Source: Caballeronia sp. INDeC2
GTDB lineage: Bacteria; Pseudomonadota; Gammaproteobacteria; Burkholderiales; Burkholderiaceae
Assembly (NCBI RefSeq): GCF_023631325.1
Contig: NZ_JALQDG010000031.1
Span: 62,001-126,000, forward strand
Reading direction: 5' to 3'
Length of the DNA: 64,000 nt
The notes below the pieces were generated by a model. The model saw only the letters and a program-made list of their open reading frames with translations, searched no databases and was not told the origin of the DNA. Both the position numbers and the translations under genes were made by a program. Shown in pieces: positions 1-8,847 of this stretch. How positions within the stretch are numbered: position 1 is the stretch's first letter; every line of letters starts with the position of its first letter.

Positions 1-349
1 TCTGGCCGCCGGGGATGTCCTTGAACGCCGCCGAGATGCGGCGCTCGACGCACATCGCTGCCGTATCGATCGGCAGCGTGTAGCCGAAGCGCGGCAATGT
101 CGTGCGATATGCGCGCAGCAGAAAGATCGCTTCGACGAGATCGCCTGCCGCCTGCTTGATCGCGAGCGCGGCGAGGTCTTCATCGTAGATGGAGCCTTCT
201 GTCATCACGCGCGCGACGGCAAGACGCATCTGCTCCCGAATCTGCGCGACGGAAAGCTCGGGCACGGCGACATCGCCGCGACGCTTCCTCGCGAGCACGT
301 CCCATGAACGTTCGATGGCGCGTTCGCCACCCTTGACCGCGACGTACAT
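1..349 (-). CDS. phnI: PhnI, carbon-phosphorus lyase core subunit (partial, C-terminus outside window)
   Basis: N-terminal 116 residues of PhnI, starting MYVAVKGGERAIERSW; the gene runs off the left edge. PhnI belongs to the PhnGHIJ core and, with PhnG, PhnH and PhnL, takes part in forming the ribose 1-methylphosphonate 5'-triphosphate intermediate from ATP and phosphonate. The visible part contains the characteristic segment MTEGSIYDEDLAALAIKQA. Its ATG overlaps the stop codon of phnH (ATGA), so it is translationally coupled and transcribed leftwards from the phnG promoter. PhnJKLM would be expected further left, outside this window. Confidence 0.93.
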   Translation of the reverse strand, partial: MYVAVKGGERAIERSWDVLARKRRGDVAVPELSVAQIREQMRLAVARVMTEGSIYDEDLAALAIKQAAGDLVEAIFLLRAYRTTLPRFGYTLPIDTAAMCVERRISAAFKDIPGGQ

Positions 350-972
350 CAGTTCACCTCCACGTGCGTCGTGCGCGGCAGGCCGACGAGCGAGCCCCCC
401 GCGACGAAGTAGCAATCGATGCCGCAAGGAAAGAGCGCCGTGAGCGCCGCCCGCTCGCGCCAGAACTCGCGCGACAGGCCCGCAATGCCGACCGTGCGCG
501 AGTCCGCAATACCCGGACCGCGCCATGCGAGCGGCTCGCCTTCGGTGAGCGACGGCACGCGGATGAACAAGGTCGCGGAATCCTCGGGCGATTCGGGATC
601 GCCGTGCGAGAACGCATCGAGCGAAGGCATGTCACGCGCGTCGTCGATATAGGCAAACGCTGCCTCGCGGCGATCGCGCGTCAAGGTTGCGCTCGCGTGG
701 AAGCGCAGCGCATCGCCGAGTACGTCGTCTTCACGTTCGATGAAAACCGGCGTCGAATAATCCGTCAGCGCGAGCAGCGATGCAAACGCCGCGAGCGGCA
801 CGCGTCCGGCGAGCGCATCGCGCATGGCGTGATTGTTCGGCAGCGCGGCGTCGATCGCGACGATGCTGCCCGGACGCGACAACGCATCGAGCAACGCGCG
901 GAACACGCGCTGCGCGTCGTGCACCGTGTCGTTGAAGCCGGGCACGAGCCGGGTCATGTCGATTCTCATCAT
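349..972 (-). CDS. phnH: PhnH, carbon-phosphorus lyase core subunit
   Basis: PhnH, 207 residues, close to the usual family length. It is a structural subunit of the C-P lyase core needed for phosphonate breakdown. The N-terminus (LVPGFNDTVHDAQRVFRALL) and the segment GIDCYFVAGGSLVGLPRTT near the C-terminus are typical. Two adjacent ATG codons (972 and 969) are possible starts; the first overlaps the phnG stop. The gene sits between phnG and phnI with 4-base and 3-base overlaps, the standard phnGHI order. Confidence 0.95.
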   Translation of the reverse strand: MMRIDMTRLVPGFNDTVHDAQRVFRALLDALSRPGSIVAIDAALPNNHAMRDALAGRVPLAAFASLLALTDYSTPVFIEREDDVLGDALRFHASATLTRDRREAAFAYIDDARDMPSLDAFSHGDPESPEDSATLFIRVPSLTEGEPLAWRGPGIADSRTVGIAGLSREFWRERAALTALFPCGIDCYFVAGGSLVGLPRTTHVEVN

Positions 973-1451
973 TCGCCTCTCACCATCGTGAAGAACTCGA
1001 CCTTGGTCGCGGCCGCTTCGGTTTGCTTGCGGCGCCGTTCATCGGCGATACGCGCGGCCAGCGGTGCGACCAGTTGCGTCTGCAACTTGGCCGCATAGCG
1101 AGGCATCTGCAGAAGCGCGTCGGCGAGCGCGGCGAGCGTCGCGCGCTCCTTGTCGCGGCCCATGTGCACGGCGACGCCGACCGGCGCACTGCCGTCGTCC
1201 AGCATGAGACGCAGCGTGGCGCGCGTGACGGTCGTTTCGCCGAGATTGAACGCATCGCCCGTGCCGCCGATGCGCCCGCGCACCATCGCAAGCCCGATAT
1301 CCGGCGCGCGCAGCCACTCGTAATCGGGCGCCTTCGCGCCTTCGAGCGCCGCGTCGAGCGCCTGTTTCAGCGCGTCGCGCGGCGTGCGCGCCAGCACCGC
1401 CATCCATTCGCGGCGCGCCCGAATGTCCCGCGACTCCATTGAATTGCTCAT
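969..1451 (-). CDS. phnG: PhnG, carbon-phosphorus lyase core subunit
   Basis: PhnG, 160 residues, first gene of the leftward phnGHI operon. With PhnI it is part of the complex that couples phosphonate to the ribose of ATP. The sequence has the family pattern REWMAVLARTPRDALKQAL near the N-terminus and FNLGETTVTRATLRL centrally. It is divergent from phnF across a 162-bp control region, so PhnF probably regulates both directions. Confidence 0.94.
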   Translation of the reverse strand: MSNSMESRDIRARREWMAVLARTPRDALKQALDAALEGAKAPDYEWLRAPDIGLAMVRGRIGGTGDAFNLGETTVTRATLRLMLDDGSAPVGVAVHMGRDKERATLAALADALLQMPRYAAKLQTQLVAPLAARIADERRRKQTEAAATKVEFFTMVRGE

Positions 1452-1613
1452 CGCTTTCCCTATGTTCGAAAGGATTCGGTCGTCATATGCTACTCGTCGT
1501 CTTATCTAGTCGTCTAGACGTTTGGTCATGTAGTGAGGCTTTCACATTTCCATCACGAGTTGCGCACTACAATCCGATAGAACGATATTCAAACCGACAG
1601 GAATGACAGCGCA
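1452..1613. promoter_or_regulatory. phnG-phnF divergent control region with candidate PhnF operator
   Basis: The 162-bp gap between divergent phnG and phnF holds a perfect 10-bp palindrome CGTCTAGACG at 1511-1520, preceded by a direct TCTAG repeat around 1505. The eight bases CGTCTAGA recur at 6380-6387 upstream of phnC, the other phosphonate control region in the window. GntR/HutC-type regulators such as PhnF bind short palindromes in their own promoters. That this is the PhnF site is inference from position and recurrence. Confidence 0.5.
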
Positions 1614-2372
1614 ATGACATCCACTGAAAATGCCGCGCCGCTACATGCGGTCGAGCGCGGCGCGGGGGTCGCGGTCTGGCGGCAGATCGAGCAGATCCTC
1701 GCCGCCGAGATCGCCGCGAAGAGCTTCGGCGACGAAGGACGTCTGCCGAGCGAGGCCGAGCTCGCCAAGCGCTTCGACGTGAATCGTCATACGGTGCGCC
1801 GCGCGATGCTGCGGCTCGCCGCGACGGGCCTCGTGAGCGTCGAGCAGGGGCGCGGCACGTTCGTGCAGCCGGGCGCGATCGACTATCAGATCGGACGCCG
1901 CACGCGTTTCACCGAGAACCTGCGCCGCCAGAAGCACACGTCGGCGGGCGTCGTGCTGAGCTCGGAACGCGTGAAGGCCGATCCGGCCGTCGCGAAGGCG
2001 CTCGGCGTGCGCGCGGGCACGCTCGTCTATCAGATCGAGACGCGTCACGATTCCGACGGCATTCCGATGACCTACGCGCGCAACTGGTATCCGGCCGCGC
2101 GCTTCAGCGACCTACCGGCGGCCATCGAAGCGGCGGGCGGCGTCAGCGCAGCGCTGGAGACGTTCGGCGTGAAGGATTACACGCGCAAATGGAGCCGTAT
2201 CGGCAGTGTGCTGCCTTCGTCGGACGTGGCGCGACGCCTGCAGATCAATCGTCAGCAGCCGGTGCTGTGGGTCGAGAACGTCGATGTCGACGAGGACGGC
2301 GTGCCGATCAAATACGGCATCACGCATTTCGCGGCGGATCGCGTGCAGTTGATGGTCGAGCACGATCTATGA
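1614..2372 (+). CDS. phnF: PhnF, GntR/HutC-family transcriptional regulator of phosphonate metabolism
   Basis: Regulator of 252 residues with a winged-helix GntR DNA-binding domain at about residues 20-90 (LPSEAELAKRFDVNRHTVRR) and a UTRA ligand-binding domain from about 110 to the end (YQIETRHDSDGIPMTYARNW). This is the usual PhnF architecture. It is probably a repressor that responds to phosphate or phosphonate status. It is divergent from phnGHI and overlaps the next gene by 4 bp (ATGA), so regulator, DUF1045 gene and phnN form one operon. The ATG at 1614 is the first possible start in frame and leaves a full HTH domain. Confidence 0.92.
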   Translation: MTSTENAAPLHAVERGAGVAVWRQIEQILAAEIAAKSFGDEGRLPSEAELAKRFDVNRHTVRRAMLRLAATGLVSVEQGRGTFVQPGAIDYQIGRRTRFTENLRRQKHTSAGVVLSSERVKADPAVAKALGVRAGTLVYQIETRHDSDGIPMTYARNWYPAARFSDLPAAIEAAGGVSAALETFGVKDYTRKWSRIGSVLPSSDVARRLQINRQQPVLWVENVDVDEDGVPIKYGITHFAADRVQLMVEHDL

Positions 2373-3061
2373 ACGCCGCCGCACATCCGCGCGTGGCGCT
2401 CTATTACGCGCCGCCCGCATCGTCCGCATGGTGGCGCGACGGTTGCGAATGGCTCGGGCGAGATCCCGAAAGCGGACGCGAGACCGCGACGGCCGCGCAT
2501 GACGTGACGCGCGCGCCGCGTCGTTACGGCTGGCACGCGACGCTCGTCGCGCCCTTTCACATGGCGCCCGGCGTCGAGCTCGCGGACGTGCTCGCGAGTG
2601 CTCGCGCGTGGGCCAGCGCCGTGCCGCGCTTCGAGATGCGCGTAAAGGCCGCCGAAATGGGCCGATTCGTCGCGCTGCGGCCCGCCGAAGCCAGCGGCGA
2701 CGCGACGCTTCGCACGCTCGCCGCCAGCGCGCTGCAAGCCCTTTCAGCGCTGCGCGCGATGCCTTCGCAGGAAAGCATCGAACGTCGTATCGGGGAAGGC
2801 ATGAGCGCGCGGCAGATCGAGCTTCTGCGAACGTGGGGGTATCCGTATGTGTTCGACGAATATCGCTTTCACATGACCCTTTCCGATTCGCTCGACGACG
2901 CGAACGCGCGCGCGTCGATCGTATCGCAATGGATGCGGCGCATCGACATGCTCGGGCCCTTGCCAATGCATGGCGCGGCGCTTTTCATCGAACCTGAGCC
3001 GGGCGCGCCCTTCACGCTATGGCAGCGCCTGCCGTTCAACAACGCACAGGATGTGGCATGA
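2369..3061 (+). CDS. DUF1045 phosphonate-metabolism protein, 2H-phosphoesterase-like
   Basis: A 230-residue DUF1045 protein, a family found in phn clusters of proteobacteria. Two H-x-T motifs are visible, HAT at residues 56-58 (GWHATLVAPF) and HMT at 168-170 (YRFHMTLSDS), which is the arrangement of the 2H phosphoesterase superfamily. A role like PhnP, opening the 5-phosphoribosyl 1,2-cyclic phosphate made by C-P lyase, is an attractive inference because no phnP is seen here, but it is not shown. The ATG at 2369 overlaps the phnF stop, and its own stop overlaps phnN. A longer in-frame reading starting inside phnF is less likely. Confidence 0.85.
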   Translation: MNAAAHPRVALYYAPPASSAWWRDGCEWLGRDPESGRETATAAHDVTRAPRRYGWHATLVAPFHMAPGVELADVLASARAWASAVPRFEMRVKAAEMGRFVALRPAEASGDATLRTLAASALQALSALRAMPSQESIERRIGEGMSARQIELLRTWGYPYVFDEYRFHMTLSDSLDDANARASIVSQWMRRIDMLGPLPMHGAALFIEPEPGAPFTLWQRLPFNNAQDVA

Positions 3062-3618
3062 CCGAAGTCGATGGCACGAAACTGATCTACGTGATGGGAC
3101 CATCGGGCGCGGGCAAGGACTCGCTGCTCGGCTTCGCGCGCGAACGCATCGGCGCGCAGGTGATGTTCGCGCATCGCTACATCACGCGCGCGGTGGCGGA
3201 CGGCGAGAACCATATCGCGCTGACGCATGACGAGTTCACATCGAGGCTTTCATATGGCCTCTTCGCGATGCATTGGGAAAGTCTCGGGCTGCGCTATGGC
3301 ATCGGCATCGAGCTGGATGCGTGGCTCGCGCGTGGCGTGTCCGTCGTCGTGAACGGCTCGCGGCAACATGCGGGAGTCGCGCTCGAGCGTTATCCCGACG
3401 CGCGCTTCGTGCATATCGATGCAGCACCCTCGGTTCTGGCCGCGCGTCTCGCGCGTCGCGGACGCGAGGATGCGCGGCAGATAGAAGCGCGTCTTGCGCG
3501 CCGCCCCGCGTTCGAATTGCCGTCGCACGCGAACGTCGTGAAGATCGACAACTCCGGCATGCTCGCCGACGCGGGCACGCAATTGCTCGACGTGCTCGCG
3601 TCGGCGGGCGGCATCTGA
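3058..3618 (+). CDS. phnN: PhnN, ribose 1,5-bisphosphate phosphokinase
   Basis: PhnN of 186 residues phosphorylates ribose 1,5-bisphosphate with ATP to give PRPP, which recycles the ribose released by the C-P lyase route. The P-loop is GPSGAGKDS at about residues 14-22, and the fold is guanylate-kinase-like. The ATG at 3058 overlaps the DUF1045 stop (ATGA) and starts just before the nucleotide-binding strand; a start 13 codons earlier would extend into the upstream gene. It is last in the phnF operon and converges on phnE with a 10-bp gap and no visible terminator. Confidence 0.94.
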   Translation: MTEVDGTKLIYVMGPSGAGKDSLLGFARERIGAQVMFAHRYITRAVADGENHIALTHDEFTSRLSYGLFAMHWESLGLRYGIGIELDAWLARGVSVVVNGSRQHAGVALERYPDARFVHIDAAPSVLAARLARRGREDARQIEARLARRPAFELPSHANVVKIDNSGMLADAGTQLLDVLASAGGI

Positions 3619-3628
3619 CTCGGATGAC

Positions 3629-4447
3629 TCAGATCACGCGCTCGCGCACCCAGCCCGACGCGAGATCGATCAACGACACGATCACGATGACGATCAGCAT
3701 CACCGCCGACGTCTGCGCATAGTTGAACGAGCGAATCGCCTCGTACAGCACGACGCCGATCCCGCCCGCGCCCACCATGCCGACGACCATCGCGGAGCGC
3801 ACGTTCGACTCGAACCGATACAGCGCGAACGAAATCCACAGCGGCAACACTTGCGGCAGCACGCCGTAGACGATTTCATCGAGACTGCTCGCGCCGGTCG
3901 CGCGCACGCCTTCCGCGGGCCTCGAATCGACGGCCTCGACCGCTTCGGCGAAGAGCTTGGCGAGCACGCCTGTCGTATGCACCCACAGCGCAAGGACGCC
4001 TGCGAATGGTCCAAGCCCGACCGCGACGATGAACAACATCGCAAAGACCATTTCGTTGATCGCGCGGCATGCGTCCATCAGGCGACGCACCGGTTGCGAG
4101 ATCCACACCGGCGCGATGTTCTGCGCCGAGAGCAAGCCGCACGGCACCGCGCATATCAGCGCGAGCGCCGTGCCCCACACCGCGACCGCGAGCGTCACGA
4201 TCATTTCATGCGCATACGTGCGCCATTCGCTGAAGTCGGGCGGAAAGAAGTCGCGCGCGAACTGGCTCATGTTGCCCGATGCGCCGAGCAGATCGAGCGG
4301 GCGCATGTCCGCGCTCTTCCACGACAACCCGAGCACGGCGATGACGGCGATCCAGCCGAACATCGACGTCCAGCTGCGCTTGGGCGCGCTCGCCTTCACG
4401 GGCCGGACGACGCCGGCCTCGAACGTGGTTACGTCGAGCGGCTTCAT
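3629..4447 (-). CDS. phnE: PhnE, phosphonate ABC transporter permease
   Basis: Inner-membrane permease of 272 residues with about six hydrophobic segments and the cytoplasmic loop that contacts PhnC (ATGASSLDEIVYGVLPQVLP). It moves phosphonates delivered by PhnD across the membrane using ATP hydrolysis by PhnC. It is last of the phnCDE operon; its ATG shares one base with the phnD stop codon (TAATG arrangement). One permease gene only is present. Confidence 0.94.
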   Translation of the reverse strand: MKPLDVTTFEAGVVRPVKASAPKRSWTSMFGWIAVIAVLGLSWKSADMRPLDLLGASGNMSQFARDFFPPDFSEWRTYAHEMIVTLAVAVWGTALALICAVPCGLLSAQNIAPVWISQPVRRLMDACRAINEMVFAMLFIVAVGLGPFAGVLALWVHTTGVLAKLFAEAVEAVDSRPAEGVRATGASSLDEIVYGVLPQVLPLWISFALYRFESNVRSAMVVGMVGAGGIGVVLYEAIRSFNYAQTSAVMLIVIVIVSLIDLASGWVRERVI

Positions 4448-5418
4448 TACTTTGCCGCCGTGCTGTCGAGCGCGGCGATCTTTTGATCGAGCGCTGCGAT
4501 CTGCGCCTTCTTGTCGTCGGCGTCGAGATGCGCATCGTTCTGTACTTGCTCCTTCTTCTGAAAGAGCGCCATCTGACGAATGGGCACGAGTTGGGCGTTC
4601 GACGAATCCGCGAAGCCTGAGTAACCCGAGATCGACGCCATCACGGCCTGCTCGCGCGGATCTTTTTCAGCGTAGTGATCGAAGAAATTGCGCAGCTTAT
4701 CCTTCGTCGCTTGCGGCAGATCGCGGCGCCACACGAGCGGGTCCGACGGAATCAGCGGCGACTTCCACAGCACGCGCACTTTCGGATACAGCTCCGGATG
4801 CTGCGTCTTGATGGTGTCGAGCATGTCGGTGTTATTGGTCGCGACGTCGATCTTGTCGTTCACGACCGCGAGCATGTTCGCCTCGTGACTCGACGGCAGC
4901 ACGCTCTTGAACGCGCGTTTTGCATTGATGCCGTTCTTCGCGAAGAGATAGTACGAAGGCACGAGCGTGCCCGAAGTCGAGTTCGGATCACCGAAGCCGA
5001 GATTGATGTCCTTCGTGTTCTTCAGCACCTGATCGAGCGACTTCCACTTGCTGTTCGCGTTCGTGATGAGCAGCGAGTAATAGCCCGCTTCGCCGTTCTT
5101 GTACTTAACCTTCGCGAAGACTTCGCCGTTCGAACGATCGACCGCTTCGATTGCCGACGCATTGCCGAAGAAGCCCATCTGCACCTTGTTGAAGCGCATT
5201 GCTTCGATGATGCCCGCATAGTCGGTCGCGAAATAAGCCTTCACATCGAGACCGGTCTGCTTGTTCAGATCGTCGATGAGCGGCTGCCAGCGCTGCTTGA
5301 GCGCGGCGGACGAATCCGTCGAGATGATGCCGAAGTTGATCGTCTCGGCAAGAACGTTCTGCGTCAGAAGGCAAGACGCGAGCGCGGCGCCAGCCAGGAA
5401 GAAACGGGCTGTTTTCAT
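4447..5418 (-). CDS. phnD: PhnD, periplasmic phosphonate-binding protein
   Basis: Substrate-binding protein of 323 residues with a Sec signal peptide ending near residue 24 (ASCLLTQNVLAE). The mature part begins TINFGIISTDSS and has the PhnD fold (LNKQTGLDVKAYFATDYAG, GFFGNASAIEAVDR, LGFGDPNSTSGTLVPSYYLF). It captures 2-aminoethylphosphonate or related phosphonates for PhnE and PhnC. It is the middle gene of phnCDE, 33 bp after phnC. Confidence 0.95.
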   Translation of the reverse strand: MKTARFFLAGAALASCLLTQNVLAETINFGIISTDSSAALKQRWQPLIDDLNKQTGLDVKAYFATDYAGIIEAMRFNKVQMGFFGNASAIEAVDRSNGEVFAKVKYKNGEAGYYSLLITNANSKWKSLDQVLKNTKDINLGFGDPNSTSGTLVPSYYLFAKNGINAKRAFKSVLPSSHEANMLAVVNDKIDVATNNTDMLDTIKTQHPELYPKVRVLWKSPLIPSDPLVWRRDLPQATKDKLRNFFDHYAEKDPREQAVMASISGYSGFADSSNAQLVPIRQMALFQKKEQVQNDAHLDADDKKAQIAALDQKIAALDSTAAK

Positions 5419-5451
5419 GATGCGATCCAGGGTTGATGTCGGGTTCGAAAT

Positions 5452-6288
5452 TCAAATGCTCGCGGCCGATGCGAATGCCGGCGAAGCTTGCGTGTTTGCG
5501 ATTTTCGCGCTGTGATGCGTGAGCAGTTCTTCCGCCGACGAGCCGTACAGCTCGCGCAGCACGGCGGGCGTGAGGCGCTCGCTCGCGCCGTCGAACACGA
5601 CGCGGCCATCGCGCAACGCGATCGTGCGCGGGCAATACTTCATCGCGATATCGACCTGATGCAGCGACACGACGACCGTCAGCTTGTGCTCGCGGTTGAG
5701 CTTGTGCATCAACTCCATGACGCGGCGCGCGGATTCGGGATCGAGCGATGCGATCGGCTCGTCGGCGAGCACGATGCGCGCGCGCTGCACGAGTGCGCGT
5801 GCCAGTGCCGCGCGTTGCTGCTGACCGCCGGAGAGATTGCTCGCGCGTTCGAACGCGTGCTCTCCGATGCCCATCGCGGTGAGCGATTCCATCGCAAGCG
5901 AACGCTCGCCGCGCGGAAAGCGGCCCGCGAGGCGCCGCCACAGCGACACGCGCGACAACGCGCCGATCAGCACGTTGGTCATCACCGAAAGGCGTCCGAC
6001 GAGATTGAACTGCTGAAATACGAAGGCGACGTCGCGGCGGATCGAACGCACTTCGCGCACGATCTTGCCGTTCTGCTGGATCGGCCGGCCGAGCAGCGTG
6101 ACGTGCGACGGCGCGGGGTCGGATGCCGTGAAGCCGGCGATGTGGCGCAGGAGCGTCGACTTGCCCGATCCCGATGCACCGATGAGCGCGACCATCTCGC
6201 CCTCTTCCACGCGCAGATCGACGGAGTCGAGCGCCTTGCGGCCATTCCTGAACGTCTTGGTGAGACGCTCGATGCGAATTGCGTCCAT
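5452..6288 (-). CDS. phnC: PhnC, phosphonate ABC transporter ATP-binding protein
   Basis: ABC ATPase of 278 residues. It has Walker A GASGSGKST at about residues 36-44, signature LSGGQQQRAALARAL, Walker B IVLADEPIASLDP and the switch histidine in VVSLHQVD. It powers phosphonate import through PhnE and is the first gene of phnCDE. The upstream gap carries a copy of the candidate PhnF operator word. Confidence 0.95.
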   Translation of the reverse strand: MDAIRIERLTKTFRNGRKALDSVDLRVEEGEMVALIGASGSGKSTLLRHIAGFTASDPAPSHVTLLGRPIQQNGKIVREVRSIRRDVAFVFQQFNLVGRLSVMTNVLIGALSRVSLWRRLAGRFPRGERSLAMESLTAMGIGEHAFERASNLSGGQQQRAALARALVQRARIVLADEPIASLDPESARRVMELMHKLNREHKLTVVVSLHQVDIAMKYCPRTIALRDGRVVFDGASERLTPAVLRELYGSSAEELLTHHSAKIANTQASPAFASAASI

Positions 6289-6379
6289 AGCTTCCCTCGA
6301 TGGGCGCGCTTAAACGGCGCGCTGAAACGTTCGGGAGATTCTAGGAAGCGAACATGACGAGACAGTGACGCGCATGAGA

Positions 6380-6387
6380 CGTCTAGA
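6380..6387. promoter_or_regulatory. candidate PhnF operator upstream of phnC
   Basis: The octamer CGTCTAGA, identical to the left eight bases of the palindrome at 1511-1520, lies 92 bp upstream of the phnC start inside the 227-bp phnC/6516 divergent gap. It overlaps AGACGTCT, itself a palindrome. Recurrence in both phn control regions suggests co-regulation by PhnF. A single short match is weak evidence. Confidence 0.4.
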
Positions 6388-6515
6388 TGAATACATGACT
6401 TAGGCCGGCCGTCGTCTGAGACGATCGAGCGGGAAATCGATCCGAACGAGCATTCACGTTTCGCGTGCCGCGCGCCATGATGATTGCAAACGCAACAACC
6501 ATTCGGGAGTTCATC

Positions 6516-7904
6516 ATGAACACGATCCATACGGATGTCGCCATCATCGGCGCGGGCAGCGCGGGACTTTCCGCGTATCGCGCGGCGAAGGCGGCGGGCG
6601 CTTCGGCGGTTCTCATCGAAGGCGGCGCGCACGGAACGACGTGTGCGCGCGTCGGCTGTATGCCTTCGAAGCTGCTCATCGCGGCGGCCGATGCCGCGTA
6701 TCACGCGAGCCACGCGGATGCATTCGGCGTGCATATCGACGGCGCGGTGCGCATCGACGGACGCGAGGTCATGGCGCGTGTGAAGCGTGAGCGAGATCGC
6801 TTCGTGAGCTTCGTCGTCGCGGGCGTCGACGCGATGCCCGACGCGGACAAGCTCACCGGCTACGCGCGTTTCATCGACGACAGCTTGCTGCAAGTGGGCG
6901 AGCACACGAGGGTGCGTGCGAAGAGCGTTGTGATCGCGACGGGATCGAGCCCCGTCATGCCCGCGATGTATCGCGCGCTCGGCGATCGCGCGGTCATCAA
7001 CGACGATGTGTTCGCGTGGGACGACTTGCCGAAGCGCGTCGCGGTTATCGGCGCGGGGGTTATCGGGCTGGAACTCGGTCAGGCGTTGGCGCGGCTCGGC
7101 GTGCGTGTGTCGGTGCTGGGGGCGCGCGGACGCGTCGGGCCTCTGAGCGATCCGGATGTACGTGCTTATGCCGAACACTTGTTCGGCGATGCGTTTCATT
7201 TCGAGCCGCGTGCGTCAGTCGAAGCGGCCTCGCGCGAGGGCGACGAAGTGCGGCTGCGTTATGTTTCAGGTGCGGGCGAGTTGATCGAGGATACGTTCGA
7301 TTACGTGCTCGTGGCCGCGGGACGCAAGCCGAATGTCGGCGGGCTTGGTTTGCAAAATACGTCCCTTACGCTCGATGAAAACGGCTTGCCTGTGTATGAC
7401 GCGCTGACCTTGCAGGCGGGCGCGCATCCGGTGTTCATCGCGGGCGATGCGAACGGCGTGCTGCCCCTGCTTCACGAAGCCGCCGATGAAGGCCGTGCGG
7501 CGGGGACGAATGCGGCGCGTTATCCGCATGTCGTTGCGGTCGAGCGTCGCGCGCCGATCGCGATTGCGTTCACGGACCCGGGTATCGCGATGGTCGGTGC
7601 GCGGTATGTGGATCTGACGCAAGGCGCTTTCGTGACGGGCGAAGTGAGCTTCGAGGATCAGGGGCGCAGCCGGGTGATGCTGAGGAATCGCGGGCTGATG
7701 CACGTGTATGTCGATCGCGCGAGCCGGCGCTTTGTCGGGGCGGAATGGATCGGGCCGGATGCGGAGCATATCGCGCATCTGCTTGCGTGGGCTTTGCAGA
7801 TGAGCCTCACGGTCGATGAGATGTTGCGGATGCCGTTTTATCATCCGGTGGTCGAGGAAGGGCTGCGGACGGCGTTGCGGGATGCGGTGGGGAAGCTTGG
7901 TTGA
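6516..7904 (+). CDS. Dihydrolipoamide dehydrogenase-like FAD disulfide oxidoreductase
   Basis: Class I pyridine-nucleotide disulfide oxidoreductase of 462 residues. The FAD-binding GAGSAGL motif is at about residues 12-18, the redox-active pair CARVGC at residues 43-48, a second Rossmann motif GAGVIGLELG near 180, and the C-terminal His-Glu pair in FYHPVVEEGLR. Dihydrolipoyl dehydrogenase is the likeliest activity, but no lipoylated partner is nearby, so another dithiol substrate is possible. The ATG at 6516 has GGGAG eight bases upstream; the reading frame is open 17 codons earlier without a good ribosome site. Confidence 0.88.
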   Translation: MNTIHTDVAIIGAGSAGLSAYRAAKAAGASAVLIEGGAHGTTCARVGCMPSKLLIAAADAAYHASHADAFGVHIDGAVRIDGREVMARVKRERDRFVSFVVAGVDAMPDADKLTGYARFIDDSLLQVGEHTRVRAKSVVIATGSSPVMPAMYRALGDRAVINDDVFAWDDLPKRVAVIGAGVIGLELGQALARLGVRVSVLGARGRVGPLSDPDVRAYAEHLFGDAFHFEPRASVEAASREGDEVRLRYVSGAGELIEDTFDYVLVAAGRKPNVGGLGLQNTSLTLDENGLPVYDALTLQAGAHPVFIAGDANGVLPLLHEAADEGRAAGTNAARYPHVVAVERRAPIAIAFTDPGIAMVGARYVDLTQGAFVTGEVSFEDQGRSRVMLRNRGLMHVYVDRASRRFVGAEWIGPDAEHIAHLLAWALQMSLTVDEMLRMPFYHPVVEEGLRTALRDAVGKLG

Positions 7905-8046
7905 ACGTTTGAGGTGGAGGTAAGCGTCGAAGCCGCGCAGCTTTTCTCGCGTGCACGTGTGAAGCGTTTTCGAACACACGCGGCCGTATCCAGCGCAAGC
8001 ACTCCGGCATTACCGGCCACGGTCGCCACACACGTAAAATGGCGTC

Positions 8047-8790
8047 ATGCCGAATGCACTTTCCCCACCCCCTCAGCAAGAACCCGAGTTGCCGCTTCAC
8101 ACGCCGAGCACCGCATCGCTCGCGGTCGCGGCAGCCATCGCGATGATCGCGTGGCTCGCGTTCGCCGCGCAGACGGATATCACCATCGCGCGCGTCGTGC
8201 ATCGCGGCCTTACCGTGTTCGACGGCATCGCTCGCATGAGCAGCTATCTGACGAATCTGACGGTGCTGCTGACCGCGCTCTGCTTCACATGCGTGGCGAC
8301 GCGCGCACAATTCCCAATCGCGCGATTCTTTCGCAAGCCGACGGTGGTGACGGCGGTCGTCGTATATATCGTGTTCGTCGGCATCGCCTATAACGCGTTG
8401 CTGCGATATCTATGGACACCATCGGGTTATCGCGCGCTCGTCAACGAATCGCTGCATACGATCGTGCCCGCGCTCGCGGCCTTGTACTGGTTCCTGTTCG
8501 TGCCGCGCTTTCATCTCTCATTGCGACGATGTGCGCTGTGGCTCGTCTATCCGCTGTCTTATCTTTGCATCACGTTATGGCGTGGGAGACTTTCCGATTT
8601 CTATCCCTATCCGTTCATCGACGTCTCGGAGCTAGGCTATGAGCGCGTGCTCATCAATGCCGCGATGCTCGTGGTCGCGTTTCTCGTGTTGATGAGCGTA
8701 TTTCTCGCGATCAATCATCGGCGCGAAGATCTGAGCGTGGCGGATCCGGAGACCGAATCCGTCGACTCGTCTTCCGGCCGGATCGATTAG
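8047..8790 (+). CDS. Pr6Pr-family integral membrane protein
   Basis: A 247-residue polytopic membrane protein with about six hydrophobic segments, starting with a proline-rich cytoplasmic tail of roughly 30 residues. The segments MSSYLTNLTVLLTALCF, LVNESLHTIVPALAALYWFL and GRLSDFYPYPFIDVSELGY match the Pr6Pr family (six-helix, conserved proline). The function is unknown. It stands alone, downstream of the flavoprotein and convergent with the EthD gene. Confidence 0.8.
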   Translation: MPNALSPPPQQEPELPLHTPSTASLAVAAAIAMIAWLAFAAQTDITIARVVHRGLTVFDGIARMSSYLTNLTVLLTALCFTCVATRAQFPIARFFRKPTVVTAVVVYIVFVGIAYNALLRYLWTPSGYRALVNESLHTIVPALAALYWFLFVPRFHLSLRRCALWLVYPLSYLCITLWRGRLSDFYPYPFIDVSELGYERVLINAAMLVVAFLVLMSVFLAINHRREDLSVADPETESVDSSSGRID

Positions 8791-8847
8791 GTTTGCACGC
8801 GCCTGTCACTGCCCGAATGCCGATGCGTCCCCAAGGTGCAAGCGGTG

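Noticed and set aside
7905..8046. possible small gene between the flavoprotein and the membrane protein
   Set aside because: Open frames here are short extensions of antisense shadows without a ribosome site.
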